From: Cryptococcus deneoformans JEC21
Lineage: Eukaryota > Basidiomycota > Tremellomycetes > Tremellales > Cryptococcaceae
Assembly (NCBI RefSeq): GCF_000091045.1
Contig: NC_006681.1
Span: forward strand, 121,001 to 185,000
Reading direction: 5' to 3'
DNA length: 64,000 nucleotides
Shown here: positions 22,648-33,556 of the stretch, one piece after another
Numbering within the stretch: position 1 is the stretch's first letter
How the letters are laid out: each line of letters opens with the position of its first letter
Program-made: the position numbers and the translations under genes
The notes under the pieces: generated by a model
The model's input: only the letters and a program-made list of their open reading frames with translations
Told to the model about the DNA's origin: nothing
The model's database searches: none

Positions 22648-23131
22648 TGTAAGTGCAGAGCCCTTACCACCACTCGTTCTCACCATATGATAGGATTTAT
22701 CCCTATGCATTGGTCGATGTTGGTAGGTGAGATTTGATGCCGAAACGCGTCTTTCGGACTTCGCCGAAACGCGGCATCGAGCTCTGTCCGGCCTTATCCT
22801 ATGCATGATATTTATTCTCATGCATAGGACCGGCAAATTGCTTCCGAAACGCGGCAGCGGACTTCGCCGGATCTCTGCCCCTTTTTTCGATGGACTTCTG
22901 TTTGTTTCCTCATACATTCATATATATATATATATTGGTACATAGTTATAGTTCTCCTTTTACCTAGCAAACTTAATGCATATTCCCGTGCTAGTTTGCG
23001 TCCATTCAGACAACTATAACTATCTTACACCTCTATGAACGCTCTCCTCGAACGCTTTCTCGAACCTCATTTCCCCTTCGAACGCTCAACGAACCCTGTC
23101 CGAACGCAGTGAGGCACCCACAGTGCCTACA
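22648..23131 (+). repeat. 5' LTR of element A
   Basis: TGTAAGTGCAGAGCCC...CAGTGCCTACA. It contains inverted copies of 'atgcata' and 'ccgaaacgcgg' blocks near its 5' third and a (TA)n run with TATA-box potential near 22920-22937. Downstream is a series of 'cgaacgct' repeats. Confidence 0.93.
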
Positions 23132-23145
23132 CTTTTTTTCAAACT
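23132..23145 (+). other. Putative primer-binding region of element A
   Basis: CTTTTTTTCAAACT directly after the 5' LTR, identical to the family-B sequence at 21197-21210; it lacks the canonical TGG start. See findings. Confidence 0.5.
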
Positions 23146-23171
23146 AGCCTTTCCCACGAATCGCAATATCT

Positions 23172-26100
23172 ATGATGCCGCCGAAACCCACTAAAGGAGC
23201 AGTGGAGGACTCACCTTCCGAATCCCCTACTGCAGCGCTTTTGGAGTGCCTTGTTGGCCGTGCCCAGAAGCAGGACGACACACTCGCACTCCTTACCGAG
23301 TTACTGCTCAAACAACAAAAACAGTCAACGGTTAAAGATCGGTACAATCCTCGGGGTCTTCCTCTACCTAAGCCCTCAGACATTCCCCGTTTTCAAGGTC
23401 CCCTGGGGAATGCAGACAGCGTATTGACTCATCTTCGTCGACTACAACAACTACTTCGAACAAACGGCTTATTGACTCCTTCTGATGATGAGGAGCTGGA
23501 GGCGCGAAGGCGAATTACTGTAATTGAGTTGGCCAACAATTCGATAGACTGTGCTGGCTTAGTTGGTTGGGTCGAACATGAGGGCCGCCGTATGGAGGAG
23601 GATGGGAGGAGTACTTGGCAAGACTGGTCAGTTGCTTTCAAAGCTAAGGCCATGCCTTCACACTGGGAGTATCGGGAGTCTCGTACCTTATTCCGTCTCT
23701 CACTTCAAGAGATTTCTCCCGATGCGTGGCGAAAATTCGACGATGCTGTTATTCTTCATCGCAGCCATCTTCACGGTACCCACCACTATCCCCTCGACCA
23801 CGAAATTGCTCGCCTTTACCGTGCTGCTTGTCCCGAGCGCCTTTTTCTCCGCCTAGTGGATGAGCCCGGATTTCACACGAACGATTTGGATGGTCTACGT
23901 GTGTTGATGAGCAATCATATTGAACGAATCGCACATGAAGATGCAGCCTCTCAACACGTACCGCGCTCTATTAAGACTCCTGCTTCTTCCGCCTCTCGAT
24001 CCTCGGACTCTGCTCAACTTCCTCAGCCGGTCAATTACTATTATGATCCCGCCCACCCGCTCCCTTATTATCGTTCGCCAGCCGGTCGGTACATTCGTAA
24101 TGTATTCCGCCAAGAGAACCGTTGTTTCGACTGCCGCAAGATTGGTCACCAACACCCACAATGCCCCAGTCGTACGCACCATACTCAGCCTAAGGTGAAT
24201 CAGCTGGAGACCGAGTTAACTGCTGGGGATACCACTTCGGCGTACCTCGCTCTTGCGCAAACTATTCCGTCAGCCGCCGAACCTATTCAAGACTCTTCGT
24301 ACGCCCTTTTCCACCCTCTTCTTGCTATATCCGTTCCGATCCCGGCTGATGACCTCTGGCCAGCTCGTCTCATTAGGCTCCTAATCGACACAGGGGCGTC
24401 CACGACCTTCGTGGATCCAAAGCTGGCAGCGAGGCTGGGATGGTCGGTGAAGACAAGTGCCGTACGGATGAGAGTTAGGTTAGCTGGCGGAAAGGCGGGT
24501 CCCATAGTCACCGATACGGTTATCGGCTCGTTTTCTCTAGGCGACAGGATGTATCAAATAAACGGTGTGGTGATGGATTTGCACGGAATGTATGATGGTA
24601 TCTTAGGGCTTAACTTCCTTGCTCGGCACGGTTTATTGGCGGATACAACCTCCCTTGTTCACCTATTGGAGGCTGGAGGCGCGAACCTATCTGCGTTAGG
24701 ACTGCGAAAGGATGACGCGTCCCCTTCGGAGCTTGTCTCCGCTACTAGGCTACACCACACGGAGATCCACCCGGCAACTCCGCATGCGACCGCGGCCGCA
24801 GATTCTCACAGTCTGACAGACGTCCTGCGTCGTCTCCAGGCCGAGTTTCACGATGTCTTTTGTGATGACCTAGGCGATGTACGAAACTTCCCCACCATAT
24901 CAAAGACCAGATCGGGTATCCGTTTCGAAATTAATCTCAAACATGGTGCCACTCCCAAACACTCGGCGCCTTACCGCGTACCCGAAGCCCTGCTCCCTCG
25001 TTTCCGTGAGATGCTGTTAGAGCATCTGAATGCAGGTCGTCTTCGCTATTCCAGTTCCCCTTGGGCCTCCCCGGCGTTCCTCGTGTCCAAAGGTAATGGC
25101 AAATTCAGAATGGTCTGCGATTTCCGCGCTCTGAACAATGTCACGGTCCCCGACATGTACCCTATGGGGAATGTCCAGGATATCCTCCACCGTGCCGCCA
25201 GGAAGGGCAAGATTTTCGCAAAACTTGACTGTAAGGATGCCTTTTTCCAGACGCTAATGAAGGAGGAGGACATCCCGAAAACCGCTATCACCACTCCTCT
25301 CGGTCTCCTAGAGTGGGTGGTAATGCCTCAAGGGATCCGGAACGCGCCGGCCGCTCAACAGCGTCGCATTAATGAGGCGTTACAAGGTTTAACTGGGGAA
25401 TGTTGCGAGGCTTACGTGGACGATATCATCATCTGGGGGAAGGATGCGAAGGACCTGCATGATAATATTGTGAGTGTTCTTTCTGCCCTACGTCGAAGTG
25501 GTCTTCGCTGCTCGCGTGAGAAGTCAAAGCTGTTCCTCGACGAAGTAGCGTTCTTAGGCCACATCATTCGCCCCGGACAGATTCTGCCCGACCCCGCCAA
25601 AATCGCACGCGTCGAGCAGTTCCCCCTCCCGGTCAATTCTCACCAACTCCACTCGTTCCTTGGTCTCGTTAACTACCTTCGCGATTTCGTACCCAACCTG
25701 GCCGACCACACCGCCGTGCTTCACGCCACTCTTCCTCCGAATGCGGCGGCTGAGAAAGCTTACTACAAGGCTGTCAAGATGCATAAGGGACACCTCCCCG
25801 AGGGATGGACTGGTTGGAGATGGTCGTTCGGCCCTGCGGAGAAGGCGGCCTTTGAAGCGACTCGACGCGCGGTGAGTACTGTCCCCTGTCTTGCCGTTAT
25901 CGATTATGATGCTGTCAAAGCGGGAAAGCAGCAGGTTTTTCTATTCACCGACGCTTCCAACACAGGTACTGGCGCTTGGATTGGTGTCNGTACCTCTCGG
26001 GAGTCCGCCCAGCCCGTGGCCTACGATTCGCGCACTTTCAATAGTGCACAACGGAACTATCCGGTACACGACCGTGAGCTGCTGGCGATTATTAATGCCC

Positions 26101-27866
26101 TCGATCATTGGCGCCCTCTGCTATACGGCATTCCAGTCCACGTCTACTGCGATCACTTTACCCTTCAATGGTTCCTAGGTCAACGTAATCTCTCTCCCCG
26201 TCAGCTTCGGTGGCTGAGTACTCTGAAGGATTTCGACCTCCGCATCGAATATATCAAAGGGGAGTTCAATACTCTCGCCGATTACCTCTCTCGTCATGCT
26301 CCTTCGGACGCCGCCGAACCTGCCGACCCCTCTCTGGATCAATCACCGGTTTCAGTTCATGCCACAATGACATACGAGCCCACTTTGGATCCGGACACCC
26401 TTCGCGCGATTGTGCAGGGTTATCAAGGTGATGTATTATTCAAAGAATGGCTTGCTGATCCGTCTACTGCTCCAGGTGTTACCCTCCATAATCATGATAC
26501 ACACCAACTCCTCCTTGTTGACAACCGTTTATGTATCCCGGACGTTAATACCCTTCGTGAGGAACTTATGCGGCAAGCACATGAGGGAACTGCTGGACAT
26601 CTGGGTGTGGAGAAAACTATGGAGATACTCAGGAGTGGATACTTTTGGGAGACAATGTCCAAGGATGTCCGTGAGTTTGTCCGTGCGTGTCACTTATGTC
26701 AACAGGCAAATGCCCCTACGACGAAACCGGCTGGTCCTGTGCATCCGCTCCCGGTCCCACGNGATAAATTCGATGACATCGCTATCGATTTTGTGGGACC
26801 ACTCCCTTCTTCCGGCGGACATGACTATCTTCTCACGATCACGGATAGACTAACCGGGTTCATTGAATTGGTTCCATGTTTTACCACTATTAACGCTCGC
26901 GACCTCGCTATCTTGGTTTGGGACAGATGGGTTTCTCGCTATGGCCTCCCGCTCTCTATTACGTCCGATCGCGATACACTATTTACCTCACGATTTTGGA
27001 CGACCCTCTGGGAGCAGCAGAACGTCAAGCTCAAAATGTCCACGGCCTTCCATCCGCAAACCGACGGCGCCTCGGAGCGTACGAACAAGACGGTAGTTCA
27101 ACTCCTTCGTAGCTGGGTGGACCGACATGGCAAATCTTGGGTTAAGTACCTTCCTCGTGTTTCCCAAGCCATGAATAATACTGTCAGACGTTCCACAGGT
27201 TTCTCTCCGGCACAACTGGTCCTGGGCCGCCGACTACGTACCCTTCCAAGCCTTCCCCGACCTCCCTCCTTCATCCAGGCGTCTCTTCCTACGCGGGCTG
27301 AATGGACTCTCGCTGCGGATCGCACTGACCTCTCGCTCGCCGACGCCCGCGATAACCTCATTTTGGCGAAACATCGTATGGCCGTCCAGGCCAATCGCCA
27401 TCGCCGTCCGGAAGTAGTCTACAAGGTTGGGGATTGGGTGTGGTTGGATACCCGAAATAGGTTGAAGGAATTTCGTGCTGGAGACGGGGAATATCGCGCT
27501 GCTAAGTTCTTCCCCCGCTTCCAGGGGCCTTACCAGGTACAAGAAGCTAACCCCGCCCTCTCAGTTTACCGTCTTCACATGAATGACCGGACATACCCAA
27601 AATTCCATGGTCATCTCCTTAAGCCTTATCTGTCATCGCCTAGGTTTCATCAAACATCACCGGTAACCCACCAATCGGACACTGGACGTCGCAGCATTCT
27701 TCAAATCCTGGATGATCGAGTGTATCGCGGTCATAGACAACTCCGGGTAGTACTCAGCGGCGACGGTCCTAATGGTCAATGGAGGAATCTCGACGACTTG
27801 CGTACACACGATGGTTTCCGGGCCTTATATGATGAATATATAGGCGACGACGAACTGGCCTTGTGA
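23172..27866 (+). CDS. gag-pol: Gag-Pol polyprotein of element A (single frame, 1564 codons)
   Basis: ATG 23172 (MMPPKPTKGAVED) to TGA 27864-27866, with no stop or frameshift; two codons are ambiguous because of single N bases (25989, 26762). Gag has a helical region and the knuckle CFDCRKIGHQHPQC (about residues 318-331). The protease motif is LLIDTGASTTFVD (about 24383-24415). Reverse transcriptase follows: FRMVCDFRALNNVTV, KLDCKDAFFQ, VVMPQGIRNAPA, EAYVDDIIIWG (about 25408-25437). RNase H: LFTDASNTGTGAW, VHDRELLAIINAL, YCDHFTLQWF. Integrase: HEGTAGHLGVEKT...CHLCQQ, then IDFVGPLP, ITSDRDTLFTS, HPQTDGASERTNK (about 26780-27090). The C-terminus has KFFPRFQGPYQV, HGHLLKPY, then a ~60-residue domain beginning ILQILDDR and ending EYIGDDELAL that may be a degenerate chromodomain. 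All catalytic residues are present, so the element looks autonomous. Confidence 0.95.
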   Translation: MMPPKPTKGAVEDSPSESPTAALLECLVGRAQKQDDTLALLTELLLKQQKQSTVKDRYNPRGLPLPKPSDIPRFQGPLGNADSVLTHLRRLQQLLRTNGLLTPSDDEELEARRRITVIELANNSIDCAGLVGWVEHEGRRMEEDGRSTWQDWSVAFKAKAMPSHWEYRESRTLFRLSLQEISPDAWRKFDDAVILHRSHLHGTHHYPLDHEIARLYRAACPERLFLRLVDEPGFHTNDLDGLRVLMSNHIERIAHEDAASQHVPRSIKTPASSASRSSDSAQLPQPVNYYYDPAHPLPYYRSPAGRYIRNVFRQENRCFDCRKIGHQHPQCPSRTHHTQPKVNQLETELTAGDTTSAYLALAQTIPSAAEPIQDSSYALFHPLLAISVPIPADDLWPARLIRLLIDTGASTTFVDPKLAARLGWSVKTSAVRMRVRLAGGKAGPIVTDTVIGSFSLGDRMYQINGVVMDLHGMYDGILGLNFLARHGLLADTTSLVHLLEAGGANLSALGLRKDDASPSELVSATRLHHTEIHPATPHATAAADSHSLTDVLRRLQAEFHDVFCDDLGDVRNFPTISKTRSGIRFEINLKHGATPKHSAPYRVPEALLPRFREMLLEHLNAGRLRYSSSPWASPAFLVSKGNGKFRMVCDFRALNNVTVPDMYPMGNVQDILHRAARKGKIFAKLDCKDAFFQTLMKEEDIPKTAITTPLGLLEWVVMPQGIRNAPAAQQRRINEALQGLTGECCEAYVDDIIIWGKDAKDLHDNIVSVLSALRRSGLRCSREKSKLFLDEVAFLGHIIRPGQILPDPAKIARVEQFPLPVNSHQLHSFLGLVNYLRDFVPNLADHTAVLHATLPPNAAAEKAYYKAVKMHKGHLPEGWTGWRWSFGPAEKAAFEATRRAVSTVPCLAVIDYDAVKAGKQQVFLFTDASNTGTGAWIGVXTSRESAQPVAYDSRTFNSAQRNYPVHDRELLAIINALDHWRPLLYGIPVHVYCDHFTLQWFLGQRNLSPRQLRWLSTLKDFDLRIEYIKGEFNTLADYLSRHAPSDAAEPADPSLDQSPVSVHATMTYEPTLDPDTLRAIVQGYQGDVLFKEWLADPSTAPGVTLHNHDTHQLLLVDNRLCIPDVNTLREELMRQAHEGTAGHLGVEKTMEILRSGYFWETMSKDVREFVRACHLCQQANAPTTKPAGPVHPLPVPXDKFDDIAIDFVGPLPSSGGHDYLLTITDRLTGFIELVPCFTTINARDLAILVWDRWVSRYGLPLSITSDRDTLFTSRFWTTLWEQQNVKLKMSTAFHPQTDGASERTNKTVVQLLRSWVDRHGKSWVKYLPRVSQAMNNTVRRSTGFSPAQLVLGRRLRTLPSLPRPPSFIQASLPTRAEWTLAADRTDLSLADARDNLILAKHRMAVQANRHRRPEVVYKVGDWVWLDTRNRLKEFRAGDGEYRAAKFFPRFQGPYQVQEANPALSVYRLHMNDRTYPKFHGHLLKPYLSSPRFHQTSPVTHQSDTGRRSILQILDDRVYRGHRQLRVVLSGDGPNGQWRNLDDLRTHDGFRALYDEYIGDDELAL

Positions 27867-28210
27867 GTCCCCTTCCTGTTTGCTCCTGTTTTCCTTTGTA
27901 TCAGTGTCTGGGGGCTGCTTGCGTTTCTCTGTGGGTTTTTTGGCCATTATTGGTTTTTTTCCCTGGCTTGCGCTCAGCAAGACTAAATTAACAGGACTTT
28001 CTCACAGAGTGTTCTCCTGCCCAGTCCTTCCAACGTGGATGGATTTGGAAAGTAACGTGTTGACAGGGGGGCGCTGGCAGTCCCCACGGCCTGGTGATCG
28101 TTCGTTCTTTTGCCCCTATTCTCTTCTTTTCAATTTTACGTTCCTTTGCCTTATCTCTTAATTCCTTCTTTATCTCTTTGATCCGGTCGAGTCTTCCCCT
28201 GGCTCTCATC

Positions 28211-28224
28211 TGGGCGGGGGAGAG
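28211..28224 (+). other. Polypurine tract of element A
   Basis: TGGGCGGGGGAGAG lies directly upstream of the 3' LTR and is the expected plus-strand primer site. The same kind of tract is seen, inverted, next to the LTRs of A' (from 29166) and B' (from 33433). Confidence 0.7.
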
Positions 28225-28713
28225 TGTAAGTGCAGAGCCCTTACCACCACTCGTTCTCACCATATGATAGGATTTATCCCTATGCATTGGTCGATGTTGG
28301 TAGGTGAGATTTGATGCCGAAACGCGTCTTTCGGACTTCGCCGAAACGCGGCATCGAGCTCTGTCCGGCCTTATCCTATGCATGATATTTATTCTCATGC
28401 ATAGGACCGGCAAATTGCTTCCGAAACGCGGCAGCGGACTTCGCCGGATCTCTGCCCCTTTTTTTCGATGGACTTCTGTTTGTTTCCTCATACATTCATA
28501 TATATATATATATATATTGGTACATAGTTATAGTTCTCCTTTTACCTAGCAAACTTAATGCATATTCCCGTGCTAGTTTGCGTCCATTCAGACAACTATA
28601 ACTATCTTACACCTCTACGAACGCTCTCCTCGAACGCTTTCTCGAACCTCATTTCCCCTTCGAACGCTCAACGAACCCTGTCCGAATGCAGTGAGGCACC
28701 CACAGTGCCTACA
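28225..28713 (+). repeat. 3' LTR of element A
   Basis: 489 bp, nearly identical to the 5' LTR. Its end (CAGTGCCTACA) abuts directly an inverted, end-truncated A-type LTR at 28714, with no intervening host DNA. Confidence 0.93.
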
Positions 28714-29165
28714 GATGGGCGTTCGTGGTATAGGTCTAGAGGGCGTTCGGATGCGTTCGAGGAAGCGTTCGGTGTTTGTTTATAGTTATAGTGGTCTACT
28801 GGATGCGAAACTAGCAATGGTTGATATGCATGAGTTTCGCTTGGAGAAAGAGAAAACTATAACTATGTATGAGATCTATATATATATATGTATGGACGTA
28901 TGCAGAAACAAACAGAAGTCCATCGAAAAAAAGGGGCAGAGATCCGGCGAAGTCCGCCGCCGCGTTTCGGCAGCGATTGCCGGTCCTATGCATGAGAATA
29001 AAATATCATGCATAGGATGAGGCCGGACAGAGCCGATGCCGCGTTTCGGCGAAGTCCGAAAGACGCGTTTCGGCATCAAATCTCACCTACCAACATCGAC
29101 CAATGCATAGGAATAAATCCTACCATATGGTGAGAATGAATGGTGGTAAGGGCTCTGCACTTACA
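28714..29165 (-). repeat. Truncated 3' LTR of A' (inverted)
   Basis: 452 bp, ending GCACTTACA at 29165 (the LTR start read inverted). The opposite end stops at 28714 in a 'cgaacgccc' repeat zone, and the last part (gtgaggca...cctaca) is missing. The neighbouring complete LTR end at 28690-28713 is in the opposite orientation. Confidence 0.85.
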
Positions 29166-29526
29166 CTCTCCCCCGTCCAGATGAGAGCCAGGGGAAGACT
29201 CGACCGGATCAAAAAGATAAAAGAAAGAATTAAGAGATAAGGCAATGGAACATAAAATTGAAAAGGAGAGAATAAGGGCAAAAGAACGAACGATCACCAG
29301 GCCGTGGGGACAGCCAGCGCCCCCCTGTCAACACGTTACTTTCCAAATCCATCCACGTTGGAAGGACTGGGCAGGAGAACACTCTGTGAGAAAGTCCTGT
29401 TAATTTAGTCTTGCTGAGCGCAAGCCAGGGAAAAAAACCAATAATGGCCAAAAAACCCACGGAGGAACGCAAGCAGCCCCCCCAGACACGTATACAAAGG
29501 AAAACAGGAGCAAACAGGAAGGGGAC

Positions 29527-32500
29527 TCACAAGGCCAGTTCGTCGTCGCCTATATATTCGTCATATAAGGCCCGGAAACCATCGTGTGTACGCAAGTCGT
29601 CGAGATTCCTCCATTGACCATTAGGACCGTCGCCGCTGAGTACTACTCGGAGTTGTCTATGACCGCGATACACTCGATCATCCAGGATTTGAAGAATGCT
29701 GCGACGTCCAGTGTCAGATTGGTGGGTTACCGGTGATGTTTGATGGAACCTAGGCGACGACAGATAAGGCTTAAGGAGATGACCATGGAATTTTGGGTAT
29801 GTCCGGTCATTCATGTGAAGACGGTAAACTGAGAGGGCAGGGTTAGCTTCTTGTACCTGGTAAGGCCCCTGGAAGCGGGGGAAGAACTTAGCAGCGCGAT
29901 ATTCCCCGTCTCCAGCACGAAATTCCTTCAACCTATTTCGGGTATCCAACCACACCCAATCTCCAACCTTGTAGGCTACTTCAGGACGGCGATGGCGATT
30001 GGCCTGGACGGCCATACGATGCTTCGCCACAAGGAGGTTATCGCACGCCTCAGCGAGCGAGAGGTCAGTGCGATCCGCTGCGAGAGTCCATTCGGCCTGT
30101 GTGGGAAGGGAAGCCCGGGTGAATGGAGGAGGACGAGCCAGACTAGGTAGGGTACGGAGCCGACGGCCAAAGACCAGTTGTGCGGGAGAGAAACCTGTGG
30201 AACGTCTGACAGTGTTATTCATGGCTTGGGAAACACGAGAGAGGTACTTAACCCAAGAGGTGCCATGCCTATCCACCCAGCTACGTAGCAGTTGCACCAC
30301 CGTCTTGTTGGACCGTTCCGAAGTGCCGTCAGTCTGCGGATGGAAGGCCGTGGACATCTTGAGCTTGACGTTCTGCTGCTGCCATAGTGTTGTCCAGAAT
30401 CGCGAGGTGAACAGAGTATCACGATCGGACGTAATGGAGAGCGGCAAACCATAACGAGACACCCATCGCTCCCAAACCAGGATGGCGAGATCCCGCGCAT
30501 TGATCGTGGTGGAGCAGGCGACCAGTTCGATGAACCCGGTTAGTCTATCCGTGATCGTGAGGAGATAGTCGTGTCCACCGGAAGAAGGGAGTGGTCCTAC
30601 AAAATCGATAGCGATATCATCGAATTTATCGCGTGGGACCGGAAGCGGATGCAAGGGACCAGCCGGCTTCGTCGTGGGTGCGTTCGCCTGTTGACATAAA
30701 TGGCACGCACGGACAAACTCACGAACATCCTTGGACATTGTCTCCCAAAAGTATCCACTCCTGAGTACCTCCATGGTTTTCTCCACTCCCAGATGCCCAG
30801 CAGTGCCTTCATGGGCTTGCCGCATAAGTTCCTCACGAAGTGTATTAACGTCCGGAATGCATAAGCGGTTGTCAACGAGGAGAAGTCGGTGGGTATCATG
30901 ATCATGGAAGGTAACACCTGGAGCAGTAGACGGATCAGCAAGCCATTCTTTGAATAATACATCACCTTGATAACCCTGCGCAATCGCGCGAAGGGTGTCC
31001 GGATCCAAAGTGGGCTCGTATGTCATTGTGGCATGAACTGAAACCGGTGATTGATCCAGAGAGGGGTCGGCAGGTTCGACGGCATCCGAAGGGGCGTGAC
31101 GAGAGAGGTAATCGGCGAGAGTATTGAACTCCCCTTTGATGTATTCGATGCGGAGGTCGAAATCCTTCAGAGTACTCAACCACCGAAGCTGACGGGGAGA
31201 GAGATTACGTTGACCTAGGAACCATTGAAGGGTAAAGTGATCGCAGTAGACGTGGACTGGAATGCCGTATAGCAAAGGGCGCCAATGATCGAGGGCATTA
31301 ATAATCGCCAGCAGCTCACGGTCGTGTACCGGATAGTTCCGTTGTGCACTATTGAAAGTGCGCGAATCGTAGGCCACAGGCTGGGCGGACTCCCGAGAGG
31401 TACCGACACCAATCCAAGCGCCAGTACCTGTGTTGGAAGCGTCGGTGAATAGAAAGACCTGCTGTTTTCCCGCTTTGACAGCATCATAATCGATAACGGC
31501 AAGACAGGGGACAGTACTCACCGCGCGTCGAGTCGCTTCAAAGGCCGCTTTCTCCGCAGGGCCGAACGACCATCTCCAACCAGTCCATCCCTCGGGGAGA
31601 TGTCCCTTATGCATCTTAACAGCCTTGTAGTAAGCTTTCTCAGCTGCCGCATTCGGAGGAAGAGTGGCGTGAAGCACGGCGGTGTGGTCGGCCAGGTTTG
31701 GTACGAAATCGCGAAGGTAGTTAACGAGACCGAGGAACGAGTGAAGTTGGTGAGAATTGACTGGGAGGGGGAACTGCTCGACGCGTGCGATTTTGGCGGG
31801 GTCGGGCAGAATCTGTCCAGGGCGGATGATATGGCCTAAGAACGCTACTTCGTCGAGGAACAGCTTTGACTTCTCACGCGAGCATCGAAGACCACTTCGA
31901 CGTAGGGCAGAAAGAACACTCACAATATTATCATGCAGGTCCTTAGCATCCTTCCCCCAGATGATGATATCGTCCACATAAGCCTCGCAACATTCCCCAG
32001 TTAAACCTTGTAACACCTCATTAATGCGACGCTGTTCAGTGGCCGGCGCGTTCCAGATCCCTTGAGGCATGACCACCCACTCCAGGAGACCGAGAGGAGT
32101 GGTGATAGCAGTTTTCGGGATGTCCTCCTCCTTCATTAGCGTTTGGAAAAAGGCATCCTTACAGTCAAGTTTTGCGAAAATCTTGCCCTTCCTGGCGGCA
32201 CGGTGGAGGATATCCTGGACATTCCCCATAGGGTACATGTCGGGGACCGTGACGTTGTTCAGAGCGCGGAAATCGCAGACCATTCGGAATTTGCCATTAC
32301 CTTTGGACACGAGGAATGCCGGGGAGGCCCAAGGGGAACTGGAATAGCGAAGACGACCTGCATTCAGATGCTCTAACAGCATCTCGTGGAAATGAGGGAG
32401 CAGGGCTTCGGGTACGCGGTAAGGCGCCGAGTGTTTGGGAGTGGTGCCATGTTTGAGATTAATTTCGAAACGGATACCTGATCTGGTCTTTGATATGGTG

Positions 32501-32707
32501 GGGAAGTTTCGTACGTCGCCTAGGTCATCACAAAAGACATCGTGAAACTCGGCCTGGAGACGACGCAGGACGTCTGTCAGACTGTGAGAATCTGCGGCCG
32601 CGGTCACATGCGGAGTTGTCGGGTGGATCTCCGTGTGGTGTAGCCTAGTAGCGGAGACAAGCTCCGAAGGGGATGCGTCATCCTTTCGCAGTCCTAACGC
32701 AGATAGG
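29527..32707 (-). pseudogene. pol: 5'-truncated Pol of A'
   Basis: One open frame of about 1060 codons from the truncation at 32707 (LGLRKDDASPSELVS) to the stop at 29527-29529 (EYIGDDELAL). It keeps RT with EAYVDDIIIWG, RNase H, the integrase zinc finger and the D, D, E blocks, but has no gag, no protease and no start of its own. It differs from element A by scattered substitutions (for example GIWNAPATEQ against GIRNAPAAQQ). The codons that are N in element A are readable here: GVGTSRES and VPRDKFDD. No internal stop codon is present, so the truncation rather than decay makes it defective. Confidence 0.9.
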
Positions 32708-33432
32708 TGTAAGGTCTGGACAATAGACCTTCACTGAACTGGTGGGGCTAGCTCGGAGGGACAAGGCTTGGAGAGAACTGGTGGGCTCTTAGGGCTGGCA
32801 GGGCTCGAGGCTTAACTTCGGACTGGAGAGAAGCAAACAAGATCCCAAATGCATATGCTGATTATGTCCTATCAGCGACTAGTAAAGGAGACAAGATGAA
32901 GAATTGATAGGAACAAGAGGAGAAGGCAAGGTACTTGTGACTGTAAGGTCGGAAGAAGGAAAGGTTGAACACAACAAAGATGAAAGAATAAAGGAAATTG
33001 TGTGTCAACCTTTCCATGTACTTTGCCTTTCAGTCTCGAAACCAGTCGCGACCAAAGCTCCGGTAAACACCGGGGCTTGTGGCATGAAAAATCGGACAAG
33101 AAACTCGGACTTAGGACAAGAAAAGGAAGAGAAAATAAGAAGAGAAAAAGCGGAAGTAAAATAATGCACATGACCTGGGAGGAAGAGTGCGGATGCAATT
33201 CGACGCGCGTGACTTGGAGGAAAGGAGTGGAAGTAAATTGAGATGCGGCTCGGAGAAATAGGGGAAAAATAAAGCACGTGACCTGGGAGAAGGGAGAGCG
33301 GATGCAATTTGACGCGCGCAACTTGGAGGAAGAAGTGGAAGTAAATTGAAATGCGGCTCGAAAATTAGAAGCTGGGGAAAGTGGTGACCTCATGAGATGT
33401 GGGTCAACTGGGTCAGAGGCTAGCCTCTTACA
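32708..33432 (-). repeat. 3' LTR of B' (inverted, 725 bp)
   Basis: TGTAAGGTCTGG...GCCTCTTACA; reverse complement of the B2 LTR at 20486-21196 with scattered substitutions and small indels. Next to it, 33433-33446 (ccctccccctcctg) is the inverted polypurine tract. Confidence 0.9.
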
Positions 33433-33556
33433 CCCTCCCCCTCCTGGATGAGACTGAGTATGTGGGAAAAAAAGGGGGGGAGAAGAATGAGCTAGAAAAC
33501 TGTAGAAGCTGGGCTTCAATGAGGGGCCAGGCTGAGAGACAATCCATGAAACATGT

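Larger units (their letters stand above)
22648..28713 (+). mobile_element. Full-length Ty3/gypsy retrotransposon, family A (6066 bp)
   Basis: LTRs of 484 bp (22648-23131) and 489 bp (28225-28713) enclose one gag-pol frame. The LTRs differ by about two substitutions, both C/T at CpG, plus short changes in a poly-T and a TA microsatellite, so the insertion is recent. A purine-rich tract (about 28211-28224) precedes the 3' LTR. It is inserted in B2 gag after 'ctagtacag'. The base sequence after the 3' LTR (GATGG) does not repeat the left flank (TACAG), so the right junction is rearranged. Confidence 0.95.
28714..32707 (-). mobile_element. Inverted, truncated family-A element A'
   Basis: Reverse-oriented copy holding, in element order, a gag-pol fragment (protease-to-RT spacer onward), 3' untranslated part, polypurine tract and a 3' LTR that lacks its terminal ~70 bp at the junction with element A. 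Its upstream part is cut at 32707 inside 'agatagg' by the LTR of B'. Its 'TA'-region and terminal third differ more from element A than the coding part does, so its LTR is closer to the solo LTR at 33557. Confidence 0.88.

Noticed and set aside
22643..28718. Target-site duplication of element A
   Set aside because: Flanks are TACAG and GATGG and do not match; the shared 'gatg' with the expected B continuation is too short to count.
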